DNA from: an uncultured Bacteroidia bacterium
GTDB taxonomy: Bacteria; Bacteroidota; Bacteroidia; Bacteroidales; UBA932
NCBI GenBank assembly: GCA_902773925.1
Contig: CACYGI010000002.1
Span: 322,386-386,385, forward strand
DNA length: 64,000 nucleotides
Reading direction: 5' to 3'
In this document: piece by piece, positions 43,287-51,744 of the stretch
How the letters are laid out: each line of letters opens with the position of its first letter
Numbering within the stretch: position 1 is the stretch's first letter
The notes under the pieces: model-generated
Seen by the model: only the letters and a program-made list of their open reading frames with translations
Database searches by the model: none
What the model was told of the DNA's origin: nothing
Position numbers and translations under genes: made by a program

Positions 43287-45378
43287 CTGCCTCCTTTACC
43301 GTAAGACGTTTGGTGAGTATCTCAGTGCTGCCGTCCGGATACCGGATATAGGCTTTGATCCTGTGCTGGCCGGCCCCGGGCGAGAAATAGCCGGATTCAT
43401 TGAGCTGCCCGTCAACGTACCACTGGACTTCGGCGATATCTTCCGTAATATTGAGAAGATGCAGCCTGATCAGCGTTCCCGCCGTCACAACCCGGTCCAT
43501 ATCCGCTATCAGCGGGAATGAGGAAAGCATACCCGGAGTCTGGAATTCGAGGTGGAACGGCTTGCCGCTGACGCCCATATAGAGATACGTCAGGGTACAG
43601 GAATATGTCTCGCCCGGCTCCAGCGGGGCAAATCTCAAGCTGGTGGCATTGGTCAGGACGGTATCCGTGACGACGCTGTTGACAGAGCCCCAAACCACCT
43701 GCCAGCGGCCTCCGAGGCTCTTGGAAGGCTCCCATTTGAGCTGCGCGGAGCGCTGGTCGGTCTCGACAGTATAAGAATTGATGACCGGCAGGTTCCAGCT
43801 GTTGTCCTCAACCACCTCGCAGGTAAGGCCGGCGGCCGAAGGATTGATATTGGTAAGGCCGAAACCCGTGCCGCGGCCGTTCCAGTCCATCAGGGGGAAA
43901 TTGACTGCCGAATGAACGGTCCTCACTCCGCTGCGCCCCGGGAAGAACAGGTCGTCCACCGCGATGGGCGAAGTGCCCAAGGCCGAGACCGCAACGCAGC
44001 ACTGATGATCGGCGCAGGCATTAACGGAGTTGAGTGTCCAACGACGGCGCGCGCTCATCGAGCCGGCAGAATTGTCCGTACGGTCAACGTGATAAATGAC
44101 CAGCCCCTGCTGTCCCAGAGCATTGTCCCAGCGTGTCCCGTCACGATATTCGAGGTAGAAATTCTCATCCGCGAAGGAGGTGCGGAAGCGATATACCGAA
44201 GCAGCCTCATACACGGGATCGATGACAAGATCCTGCGGAGAGCTGACGGTCTTCTGCTCTGCAAGACCCAGCATCAGGCGTTCTACCACATTGAGATACG
44301 GGGGCACGTGGCCCTCGCCGTTATAATTGCCGTGATCCATTATGGAGAGTGAGCCGCAAAGGCCGCAGCCCTCCCCTTCCGTCTCACCGTTGACATCGTA
44401 CATATCCACAAGACCGAGCACGTGGCAGATCTCGTGACAGATGGTGCCTATGCGGGCAAAATCGAATCCCGTGCTGCCGGAGAACTCAGAGTAGCAGCAG
44501 AAATTGGAGATCTTCACTCCGTCGAAGAACAGCTGCGCCTCGGAAATATTCCACGCCTGAGGCCAGATGGTATCGTCTCCGCCGCCCTCGGCTTCATTGT
44601 GGCCCGCGAAAATGATGAAGACATTGTCCACCACGCCGTCCGCATCGCCGTCGAAGCGGGAGAAGTCCACGCCGGCATCCTTTGCCAGAGTGCAGGCATT
44701 GAGCACCAGACGCTTGAGGTTGGCGTCGGTAACGCCGCCAGTATTGGATCCGTAATACGAGGCCGTCCCCTGTACGGTCACGGGCTCGCATATCTCGAAG
44801 GTCATATTGAAGCTTGCGCCGAGATTGTCACGGAAGTACTCGCGCACACTGCCGACGGCACCCTCGTAAGTATAGTTGAGCTGATTGAACAGGTTGTAGA
44901 TGCGGTTGCGGACCATCGGCGTTGCGAAATCCTGATCGCTGAACGCCACGGGGATGACCAGCGTGCGATGGTCGATCGAAGACTTGGTGCCGGTGATCGG
45001 CGCCGATGGCAGCTCCGGACTGCGGACTTCGAATATCCGGCCTCCGGTCATGACCTGCTCGGGAGCGGGGAGCGCCGTGCCCGAAGAGTACGAGAGCGCA
45101 AGTTCGCGTCCGGGACGCAGCACTCCGGAATTGTAATCCGCGAACCGGTACCATCCGTTCTCATCCTGCGCCACAAGATAGCCTGCGGCATTTGTTTTGT
45201 ATGAAAACCGCTCGTCTCCGTAAATCCTGATAAGAAGCCGGGTGCCGTCAGGCTGGAGGACAGGCACAAGGCCCCCGCGGGCTTTCGCACCCCAGGCGGA
45301 CAGCAACGGCATCATCAGCAGCAGGACTATGGTCAAAAAACGGCGCACCAATCCTAATTTGTTTCTATTAAAGTACAT
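43276..45378 (-). CDS. M6-family secreted metalloprotease
   Basis: 700 residues. Signal peptide to about residue 31 (LLSAWGAKA). The peptidase domain (about 130-440) has the zinc motif HEICHVLGLVDMYD starting at His315, in the form HExxHxxGxxD, and GDADGVVDNVFIIFAGHNEAEGG (two blocks) typical of M6 immune-inhibitor-A-like proteases. After about 530 an Fn3-like domain (INSYTVETDQRSAQLKW) and a second beta domain follow. Expected to be exported, probably surface-located. No typical C-terminal sorting signal is evident. Confidence 0.92.
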   Translation of the reverse strand: MYFNRNKLGLVRRFLTIVLLLMMPLLSAWGAKARGGLVPVLQPDGTRLLIRIYGDERFSYKTNAAGYLVAQDENGWYRFADYNSGVLRPGRELALSYSSGTALPAPEQVMTGGRIFEVRSPELPSAPITGTKSSIDHRTLVIPVAFSDQDFATPMVRNRIYNLFNQLNYTYEGAVGSVREYFRDNLGASFNMTFEICEPVTVQGTASYYGSNTGGVTDANLKRLVLNACTLAKDAGVDFSRFDGDADGVVDNVFIIFAGHNEAEGGGDDTIWPQAWNISEAQLFFDGVKISNFCCYSEFSGSTGFDFARIGTICHEICHVLGLVDMYDVNGETEGEGCGLCGSLSIMDHGNYNGEGHVPPYLNVVERLMLGLAEQKTVSSPQDLVIDPVYEAASVYRFRTSFADENFYLEYRDGTRWDNALGQQGLVIYHVDRTDNSAGSMSARRRWTLNSVNACADHQCCVAVSALGTSPIAVDDLFFPGRSGVRTVHSAVNFPLMDWNGRGTGFGLTNINPSAAGLTCEVVEDNSWNLPVINSYTVETDQRSAQLKWEPSKSLGGRWQVVWGSVNSVVTDTVLTNATSLRFAPLEPGETYSCTLTYLYMGVSGKPFHLEFQTPGMLSSFPLIADMDRVVTAGTLIRLHLLNITEDIAEVQWYVDGQLNESGYFSPGAGQHRIKAYIRYPDGSTEILTKRLTVKEADDE

Positions 45379-45417
45379 AAATAGAACTTTTTATTGATTT
45401 TTCCAAAAAACAAACCC

Positions 45418-45425
45418 TATATTTG
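45418..45425 (+). promoter_or_regulatory. -7 box (TATATTTG) of the glycosyltransferase cassette, almost no leader
   Basis: TATATTTG ends 7 nt before ATG 45433; ATTG lies 21 bp upstream (45393-45396). The position excludes an in-frame ATG at 45394, which would be upstream of the promoter. Confidence 0.6.
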
Positions 45426-45432
45426 CAGCATA

Positions 45433-46176
45433 ATGCCTCAAATCAGTAATAAAACCGCGGATTACAAGCTGACGATCGTCATTCCTTTCAAGGATGAAAG
45501 GGACAATGTCGCCGCCCTGGAAGAACGTCTGGCCGCCTATCTCCCGCTCTGCCACGCCGCTCCCGCGTGCGTGCTTTTCGTCAACGACGGCTCGACGGAC
45601 GGAGGTGACGCCCTCATTCGCGAGGCCTGCCTCCGCCATAAGGATTTCTTCTATGCCGACCTGGAGTGCAACAACGGCCTTAGCGGCGCGCTCAAGGCAG
45701 GATTCGACCTGTGCCAGAGCGAACTTGCAGGCTATCTGGACGCGGATCTGCAGACGGCGCCGGAAGATTTCGACCTGCTGCTGGACGCGATGGGCGATCA
45801 CGCACTGAGCCAGGGCATCCGCACCGGACGCAAGGACGGCCCTATCAAGCGCATCTCTTCGAAGATCGCAAACAGCTGGCGAAGGATGATGACGGGCGAC
45901 GGCGCGACGGATACCTGCTGCCCGCTGAAAGTCATCCGTAGCGAATATGCCCGCCAGCTGCCGCTTTTCAAGGGTATGCACCGCTTTATCCCGGCGCTCG
46001 TGCTGATGATGGGAGGCACGTACTGCCAGACGCCGGTAAGGCATTTCCCGAGGACCGCGGGCAAGGCCAAATACCACCTGGGCAACCGCCTCGCAGGGCC
46101 TTTCTTCGATTGTTTCGCATACCGCTGGATGCGCAGCAGATATACTTCCAACCAGATTAAAGACACCAATCTCTGA
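45433..46176 (+). CDS. family 2 glycosyltransferase (polyprenyl-phosphate type)
   Basis: 247 residues from ATG 45433. A GT-A fold: KLTIVIPFKDERDNVAAL, FVNDGSTDGGDAL, and YLDADLQTAPEDF with the DxD-type metal site. It resembles ArnC/DPM1-like enzymes that load a sugar onto a polyprenyl phosphate, but lacks the usual C-terminal membrane pair, ending soon after KAKYHLGNRLAGPFFD. The LAB_N gene begins on the last base of its stop (TGATG). Confidence 0.9.
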   Translation: MPQISNKTADYKLTIVIPFKDERDNVAALEERLAAYLPLCHAAPACVLFVNDGSTDGGDALIREACLRHKDFFYADLECNNGLSGALKAGFDLCQSELAGYLDADLQTAPEDFDLLLDAMGDHALSQGIRTGRKDGPIKRISSKIANSWRRMMTGDGATDTCCPLKVIRSEYARQLPLFKGMHRFIPALVLMMGGTYCQTPVRHFPRTAGKAKYHLGNRLAGPFFDCFAYRWMRSRYTSNQIKDTNL

Positions 46177-46817
46177 TGTCCGATATAATGATACTGGCAC
46201 TCGGATTCCTGTCGCAGGCCCTCTACGGAGCACGTCAGGTCACACAATGGATCCTTTCCGAAAAGGCCCGCAAAGTCGTCTCCCCGACGGCATTCTGGGT
46301 GCTCAGCCTGGTCGCGGCATTCCTGTACTTCATCTACGGATGGCTGCGGCTGGATTTCGCCATTATGGCCGGACAATTCGTCGGATACTACATCTATCTC
46401 TGGAACCTTGAGAAGAAGCAGGTTTTCAGCAAGATGGCCTTCCCTTTGCGGCGGCTGGCGGAAACCGTTATCGTTCTTGTCCCAATCACCGCCGTCACTG
46501 CTGTCCTGACGCGCCATCCTGAGACTTTCCAGCAGCTTTTCGCACGGGAGAATATCGCCACCTGGCTGCTTATCCTCGGCGTTACCGGTCAGGCGCTCTT
46601 TACCCTCCGGTTCGTTTATCAGATAATATATTCCTCGCGCAAGGGCGAATCCATCCTGCCTTTCGGATTCTGGGTATTGTCGGCCATCGGTGCCATCCTG
46701 CTCATCGTTTACGCTATCCTCCGTCATGATCCGGTCATATTCGTCAGTCAGATAGGAGGAATGGTTACTTACGTCCGCAATCTCTACTTATGGAAAGGAA
46801 ACAAAGCCTCTTCGTAA
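46176..46817 (+). CDS. lipid-A-disaccharide-synthase N-terminal (LAB_N) membrane protein
   Basis: 213 residues with six or seven hydrophobic segments forming two similar LAB_N halves: LSQALYGARQVTQWILSEK with FWVLSLVAAFLYFIYGW, and LFTLRFVYQIIYSSRKGES with FWVLSAIGAILLIVYAI. Stand-alone LAB_N proteins occur beside GT2 and GT39-type genes and are thought to help modify or transport lipid-linked sugars; this is not proven. It overlaps the next gene by 28 bp. Confidence 0.9.
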   Translation: MSDIMILALGFLSQALYGARQVTQWILSEKARKVVSPTAFWVLSLVAAFLYFIYGWLRLDFAIMAGQFVGYYIYLWNLEKKQVFSKMAFPLRRLAETVIVLVPITAVTAVLTRHPETFQQLFARENIATWLLILGVTGQALFTLRFVYQIIYSSRKGESILPFGFWVLSAIGAILLIVYAILRHDPVIFVSQIGGMVTYVRNLYLWKGNKASS

Positions 46818-47941
46818 GCAATCCCTGGCTGCGCTACGGGCTGTATCTGCTGCTTCTGCTGCCTCTGATGCTCGGCCGGGAAGCTACTCCGGCCAATGAA
46901 TTGCGCTATCTTGCGATCGCGGACGAGGCGCTGCGCGACGGACACTTCTGGTGCTTCTTCCTGGACGGAGCCGCCTATGCGGACAAGCCGCCGCTCTATC
47001 TGTGGATAGTGATGCTCCTTAGGCGGATAATAGGATTCCACTGCCTGCCGGTGATCGAACTGTTCTCACTAATCCCGGCGCTGCTGACCCTCAGGGTAAT
47101 GGACCGCACTTTCGGCAGTAGTCTCCAGTGGCCGGTGCGTATTACCGCCGAGCTGTCGCTGATGAGCGCGGCGTGGTTCCTGGGCAGCGCTATAGTGCTG
47201 CGGATGGATATGCTGATGACGCTCTTTCTCACCCTTGCCCTGGAGACGGCCTGGAAGATCCTGCGCGGCGAGTGTACCACCCGCCGCAAATGGCTTTTCG
47301 GGCTGTACCTGTTCCTGGCCGTATTCTCGAAAGGCCCCGTCGGCCTGCTGCTGCCCCTGACGGGCACGCTGGTCTGGATGGCCGCCACGGGCCGCCTGCG
47401 CGAGGCGGGCAAACTCTGGGGCTGGCGCACCTGGGTCGCACTGGCCGTGCCGTGTCTCATCTGGTGGGGCTGCGCCTGGGCCGAGGGCGGGCGGGCCTAT
47501 ATGGACAATCTGCTCGTTCACCAGACCGTGGACCGCGCCGTCAATGCATTTCACCACAAACGGCCCTTCTGGTACTATCTGTACAGCATCTGGTATGCGA
47601 TGGCTCCGGCGGCGCTCATATGCCTGCCGACGCTCATCTGGGGCGCTTTCCGCCGCATCCGGCTGCAGGAGGAAGAACGCTTCCTGCTGATCGTCTCCGG
47701 TGCGTTTTTCGTCCTTATGTCGCTTGTCAGCTCTAAGCTGGAAATCTATATGCTGCCCATTTTCGGCCCGGTAATCTACGGCTCATTCGCAGTGCTGCAG
47801 AGCCTTCGTGATACCGAAGGTTGCCGCCGCAGCGCCGAAAATCTGCGCCGCACGGCCTTCTGGGCCTCGTGCGTCATCCTTGCCGCCGCCGCAATTGCCG
47901 GCTGCTTCTTTATCGATACGGTAAACAGCCTGCCGGGCTAA
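46790..47941 (+). CDS. ArnT-like GT39-family membrane glycosyltransferase
   Basis: 383 residues, eight or more hydrophobic segments. The first loop has NELRYLAIADEAL and FLDGAAYADKPPLYLW, the acidic residue region conserved in ArnT/PMT-type (GT39/GT83) transferases, which use polyprenyl-phosphate sugars on the periplasmic face. Shorter than E. coli ArnT (about 550), lacking most of the periplasmic C-terminal domain. With the GT2 and LAB_N genes it forms a compact cassette, probably for decorating lipid A or another envelope lipid. Stop overlaps the convergent antiporter stop (CTAA). Confidence 0.88.
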   Translation: MERKQSLFVSNPWLRYGLYLLLLLPLMLGREATPANELRYLAIADEALRDGHFWCFFLDGAAYADKPPLYLWIVMLLRRIIGFHCLPVIELFSLIPALLTLRVMDRTFGSSLQWPVRITAELSLMSAAWFLGSAIVLRMDMLMTLFLTLALETAWKILRGECTTRRKWLFGLYLFLAVFSKGPVGLLLPLTGTLVWMAATGRLREAGKLWGWRTWVALAVPCLIWWGCAWAEGGRAYMDNLLVHQTVDRAVNAFHHKRPFWYYLYSIWYAMAPAALICLPTLIWGAFRRIRLQEEERFLLIVSGAFFVLMSLVSSKLEIYMLPIFGPVIYGSFAVLQSLRDTEGCRRSAENLRRTAFWASCVILAAAAIAGCFFIDTVNSLPG

Positions 47942-50199
47942 CCCTTCTCCCCCGCCAGCCACTGGCAGGAATCAGTCTCGCCTGCAATCCAGACGGTATC
48001 GCCGACGGCGAAACGGTAGTCGGGTTTGGGATTGGTGATGAAATCCCCGTCGTGCAGGACGCTTATGACCATACACTTGTATGAACGCATATGAAGGGTA
48101 CGGAGAGTGACTCCGGTCATATACGAGTTCTCGTCAAGAGTAATGGTGACCAGATTAAAATCCGGCTCCGTCATTTGCTCCCTGGTGGCAGAAGACTCAA
48201 GCAGCATCTGGCTCAGGGAGGCGATCTGGACTGAAGTACCTACGGCCAGCAGACGGTCGTGCGGGTAGATCCGCACGTTGCCCGCAGGTATGGTGATACT
48301 GCCGCTGCCGCGCTGGATCTTGATGATATTGGCGCCGCTTCGCTCGCGGATGGGGATATCCTTGAGTTCCATTCCGCAGAAAACGGAATCCGCGGAAAGC
48401 TCAATCATCTCCAGATGCACGTCATAGCCGGCCATCTTGTCCCGCACGTGCGTGGTGACGGGCCGGGCCCTTTTTTCACGCTCTTCCTTATCGTTGAGAT
48501 TGGAGATAAACCGGTTTTCGATGGCAGAGAAATGCCGCATCGTCCTGCGGGCCGAAATAATCAGTGCAAAGCCGGCGGCGACGATCAGCGCGATGGTCCA
48601 CCAGGCCAGATAGAAATGGCTGGCGATGACCGAGATAATGAAAGATATGGCGATGAAGGTGCGCGCAATGACCAGCCCGGCTATGGGCCAGAGGTTGGAA
48701 CTCTTTTCCTTGAGAAGTTTGTTGGCAGATGTGTTGATCGAGCCGGTGTTGACCCCGAGACCGATAAGGAACGGCGTCATTGCCAGAAGCGTTACGGCAA
48801 CTTCCAGGATATTGAGCGTCACGTCGCCCATTTCCGGGAAAATAAGCTTTATCAGGTCAGGGAGATAGAGCTTTGATCCTATGAAAATCGCTATGAGAAT
48901 CACTCCGTAGAGCACGATGCGGATGAAATACGCACTCAGCAGCTTGCGCCATTCGCTCTTTTCGGCGACCGAGGCGCCTGCGCCGCCCCCCTGCTGGTCC
49001 ATACGAGCCACCCAGCCGGATGGCAGCACCCGGCAGAGTATCTTGTAGGCGGGAGTAGCCAGCTTGATCATATAGGGAGTGGTAAATGTCGTGACGACCG
49101 AAACGGCGATGATGACGGGGTAGATAAAGCCGCGCATCACGCCCAGACTGACTCCTACGCCCGCAATGATGAAACCGAACTCACCCAGTTGCGCAAGGCT
49201 GAAACCGGCGTGGACCGCATTGCGCAGGCCCTTGCCCGTCATAAGGATACCCGCACTAACGAAGATGATATGCGTCACCATCACTATCACTGTTATGATC
49301 AGGATGGTCCGCCAATGCGCAGCTATAACGTCAGGGGCGACCATCATACCGACGGATACGAAAAATATCGCACCGAAAAGGTCCTTGATGGGAGAGACCA
49401 GATGCTCGATATGCTCGCTTTCGATGGTCTCGGCGAGAATCGAACCTATGACGAACGCTCCGAGGGCGGACGAGAAGCCGACGCCTTCGGCCAGCGCCAC
49501 CATACCGAAGCACAGGCCGATGCTGACGATGAGCAGGATCTCGTCGTTGAGATACTTGCGGGCCTTCTTGAACAGCGTCGGGATGATAAAGATGCCCACG
49601 AGGAACCACAGGATCAGGAAGAATGCCAGCTTCGCAAGATTGAAAAGCATCTCCTTGCCTTCAAACTTGTTGGAGACGGCCATCGTCGAGAGGAGCACCA
49701 TCAGCAGAATGGCTATGAGGTCCTCGACCACCAGCGTACCGAAGACCATCCCGGCGTAGGGCTTCTTCTTGAGGCCCATATCGTCGTATGACTTAAGCAC
49801 GACCATCGTCGATGACATAGACAGCAGTCCGCCCAGGAAAACGCTCTCCATAGTACTCCAGCCCATCGCCTGTCCTGCTATATATCCTATGACGAATACA
49901 CCGAAGAACTTGCTGCCGGCCGATACGAGCGCGCTGCTGCCCACCTTGAGCAGTTTCTTGAAGCTGAACTCGAGACCCAGACCGAACATCAGGAAGATGA
50001 TGCCGATGTCCGACCATTCGTGAACCGTCTCCTCGCTGATGGCGAAGGGAATCAACTGCAGGTGCGGGCCGATGATGAAACCGGCTATGATATATCCCAG
50101 GATGAGTGGCTGCTTGAGAGCTTTGGAGATGATGGTAAAGAGACCTGCGGAAACCAGGATGACTGCCAGGTCGCGGACGAGGTTGAGTTCTTCGTTCAT
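47938..50199 (-). CDS. Kef-type monovalent cation:proton antiporter with TrkA-C domain
   Basis: 753 residues. The CPA2 antiporter domain (about 5-385, about 12 membrane segments) includes FLMFGLGLEFSFKKLL, LLSMSSTMVVLKSYDD and SLAQLGEFGFIIAGVG. A second membrane group (about 420-550) is followed by a cytoplasmic TrkA-C-like regulatory region (about 590-750, with IPIRERSGANIIKIQRGSG and FAVGDTVWIAG). It probably exchanges K+ or Na+ for protons. It follows holA by 30 bp. Confidence 0.93.
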   Translation of the reverse strand: MNEELNLVRDLAVILVSAGLFTIISKALKQPLILGYIIAGFIIGPHLQLIPFAISEETVHEWSDIGIIFLMFGLGLEFSFKKLLKVGSSALVSAGSKFFGVFVIGYIAGQAMGWSTMESVFLGGLLSMSSTMVVLKSYDDMGLKKKPYAGMVFGTLVVEDLIAILLMVLLSTMAVSNKFEGKEMLFNLAKLAFFLILWFLVGIFIIPTLFKKARKYLNDEILLIVSIGLCFGMVALAEGVGFSSALGAFVIGSILAETIESEHIEHLVSPIKDLFGAIFFVSVGMMVAPDVIAAHWRTILIITVIVMVTHIIFVSAGILMTGKGLRNAVHAGFSLAQLGEFGFIIAGVGVSLGVMRGFIYPVIIAVSVVTTFTTPYMIKLATPAYKILCRVLPSGWVARMDQQGGGAGASVAEKSEWRKLLSAYFIRIVLYGVILIAIFIGSKLYLPDLIKLIFPEMGDVTLNILEVAVTLLAMTPFLIGLGVNTGSINTSANKLLKEKSSNLWPIAGLVIARTFIAISFIISVIASHFYLAWWTIALIVAAGFALIISARRTMRHFSAIENRFISNLNDKEEREKRARPVTTHVRDKMAGYDVHLEMIELSADSVFCGMELKDIPIRERSGANIIKIQRGSGSITIPAGNVRIYPHDRLLAVGTSVQIASLSQMLLESSATREQMTEPDFNLVTITLDENSYMTGVTLRTLHMRSYKCMVISVLHDGDFITNPKPDYRFAVGDTVWIAGETDSCQWLAGEKG

Positions 50200-50229
50200 G
50201 CTTTAACTGTTGGACCGGAAAGTGGGAGA

Positions 50230-51288
50230 CTAACGCAGGAGGCGGGCGGTAAGCTCTTCGAGGAGCTGCCCGTCGGTCGCATTGCCGCGGGCGTTGCTCT
50301 TGCTCCTGTAGTCAAACTCCTTGAGTATCGAAATGGCCCGCATCGTCGTCTTGACCGAATAATTGCGGATGGCCGTGTCGTATTCCTTCGCGAAAAACGG
50401 ATTGATGCCCAGCTGCGCCAGGATCTCGTTGCGCGGAAGACGTGCGCGGACCAGGGCGTGGAACCGCAGCAGCTTGATAAAGTGCGATGCAAGCGCCGCC
50501 ATCGTCATCTGTATGGGATAACGTTTCTCGCTCGAGGCGAAAAACCTCACTATCCGGTAGCATTTGTCGGCATCCTTGAAGGAGAGGGCGCGTGTCAGCT
50601 CGAAAACCGAATAGCCGCGGCTCATGCCGATATTTTCGGCTATATCATCCTGCGTGACGGAGCGCGACCCTTCGGGAAGCGCCTTGATGAGCTTATCCGT
50701 CTCGACCGCGATCTTCTGGATATCGGAGCCGGTAAACTCCGCGAGCAGTGCGGCGCCGTCCGGCGAAATCTGCAGGCCGCGGCTGCGGTAATAGCCCTCT
50801 ATCCAGCCGGCCATCTTATAATCCGGGATCTGCTCCGACTCGAAGACCACGCCTGCCTTGCAGGCCTGCTTGTAGAATGACGTGCGCTTGTCGATATTCT
50901 TGCCGCTGCGAAGCGGGTCGTTGGGCGTCTTGTAACACAGGACCAGCACGGTCGAAGGCATCATAGCCTGGAAATATACCCCTATGCCTTCGATGTCGGA
51001 CATCATCTGCGCCTCGCGGACCACCACCAGCTGCCGCTGGACCATCATCGGGAACTGGCGGGCAGTATTGACGACCTGATTGGCCGAGACATCGGCGCCG
51101 TAATAGACCACCTGCCCGAAATCGCGCTCTTCGGGTGGCATCGCATGCTCGATGATCGCCGAGCAGAGCTCGTCGATAAAATAATGCTCCTTGCCGAAAA
51201 GAAGGTAGAACGGCTTGATATCCCCTGAGATTATCTCGCTTCGGAGAGTTTCGAATATCTGCGTGGTATCGGAGGTCTGCTTTGCCAT
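50230..51288 (-). CDS. holA: DNA polymerase III subunit delta
   Basis: 352 residues. KPFYLLFGKEHYFIDELC, a clamp-loader AAA+-like fold without a P-loop, VNTARQFPMMVQRQLVVVREAQ and the C-terminal collar helices (FRLHALVRARLP-like block, seen as LLRFHALVRARLPRNEI) match HolA. It opens the sliding clamp within the clamp loader. First gene of the unit with the Kef antiporter. Confidence 0.94.
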   Translation of the reverse strand: MAKQTSDTTQIFETLRSEIISGDIKPFYLLFGKEHYFIDELCSAIIEHAMPPEERDFGQVVYYGADVSANQVVNTARQFPMMVQRQLVVVREAQMMSDIEGIGVYFQAMMPSTVLVLCYKTPNDPLRSGKNIDKRTSFYKQACKAGVVFESEQIPDYKMAGWIEGYYRSRGLQISPDGAALLAEFTGSDIQKIAVETDKLIKALPEGSRSVTQDDIAENIGMSRGYSVFELTRALSFKDADKCYRIVRFFASSEKRYPIQMTMAALASHFIKLLRFHALVRARLPRNEILAQLGINPFFAKEYDTAIRNYSVKTTMRAISILKEFDYRSKSNARGNATDGQLLEELTARLLR

Positions 51289-51304
51289 CGGTCATTCTTT
51301 ACTG

Positions 51305-51312
51305 CAAATATA
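51305..51312 (-). promoter_or_regulatory. -7 box (TATATTTG) for holA
   Basis: Reads TATATTTG leftward, 16 nt before the holA ATG at 51288. Confidence 0.5.
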
Positions 51313-51325
51313 ACATTTAGTTTTG

Positions 51326-51333
51326 TATCTTTA
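51326..51333 (+). promoter_or_regulatory. -7-like box (TATCTTTA) for the HSDR_N protein, almost no leader
   Basis: TATCTTTA differs from consensus in the last base and ends 6 nt before ATG 51340. Confidence 0.4.
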
Positions 51334-51339
51334 CCGCCG

Positions 51340-51744
51340 ATGGAAGAGATATACGATCCGCTGCGTCGCAAAAATGTCCGACGGACTCCCGAAGAGGAGG
51401 TCCGCCAGGCCGCCATCCGCTATCTGGAAGAGAATCTCGGCGTTCCGCGACAGCTGATGGTGTCGGAGCATGCCTTCACCTTCAACGGTCTGCAATACCG
51501 CGCAGACATTCTGGTATATGACCGGGAGCTCCGCCCGCTGCTGCTGGTCGAATGCAAGGCGCCTTCGGTGCATCTGGACGAGGCCATCCTGGAGCAGGTG
51601 CTGCGCTACAACCGCGTGCTGCAGGTGCGATATATCTTGCTCACCAATGGAAAATCTTCTTATTTTTGTGCTTGGGACGACGCCTTGGGCAACTACCGTT
51701 TTGCAGAAAGCGTCCCCACATACGAACAGATGCTGCAGCAATGA
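51340..51744 (+). CDS. solitary HsdR N-terminal-like (HSDR_N) nuclease-fold protein
   Basis: 134 residues. A PD-(D/E)XK core is visible: Asp56 in YRADILVYD, then Glu71-x-Lys73 in LLLVECKAP, with the family helix RTPEEEVRQAAIRYLEE ahead of it. This small family is conserved near holA in Bacteroidota. No HsdM, HsdS or helicase is nearby, so it is not a type I restriction system; its role is unknown. Stop overlaps the cca ATG (ATGA). Confidence 0.9.
   Translation: MEEIYDPLRRKNVRRTPEEEVRQAAIRYLEENLGVPRQLMVSEHAFTFNGLQYRADILVYDRELRPLLLVECKAPSVHLDEAILEQVLRYNRVLQVRYILLTNGKSSYFCAWDDALGNYRFAESVPTYEQMLQQ

Noticed and set aside
51340..51744. Type I restriction-modification or defence system
   Set aside because: Only a 134-residue nuclease-fold protein is present; no methylase, specificity or helicase gene is near, and the gene sits in a conserved housekeeping context beside holA and cca.
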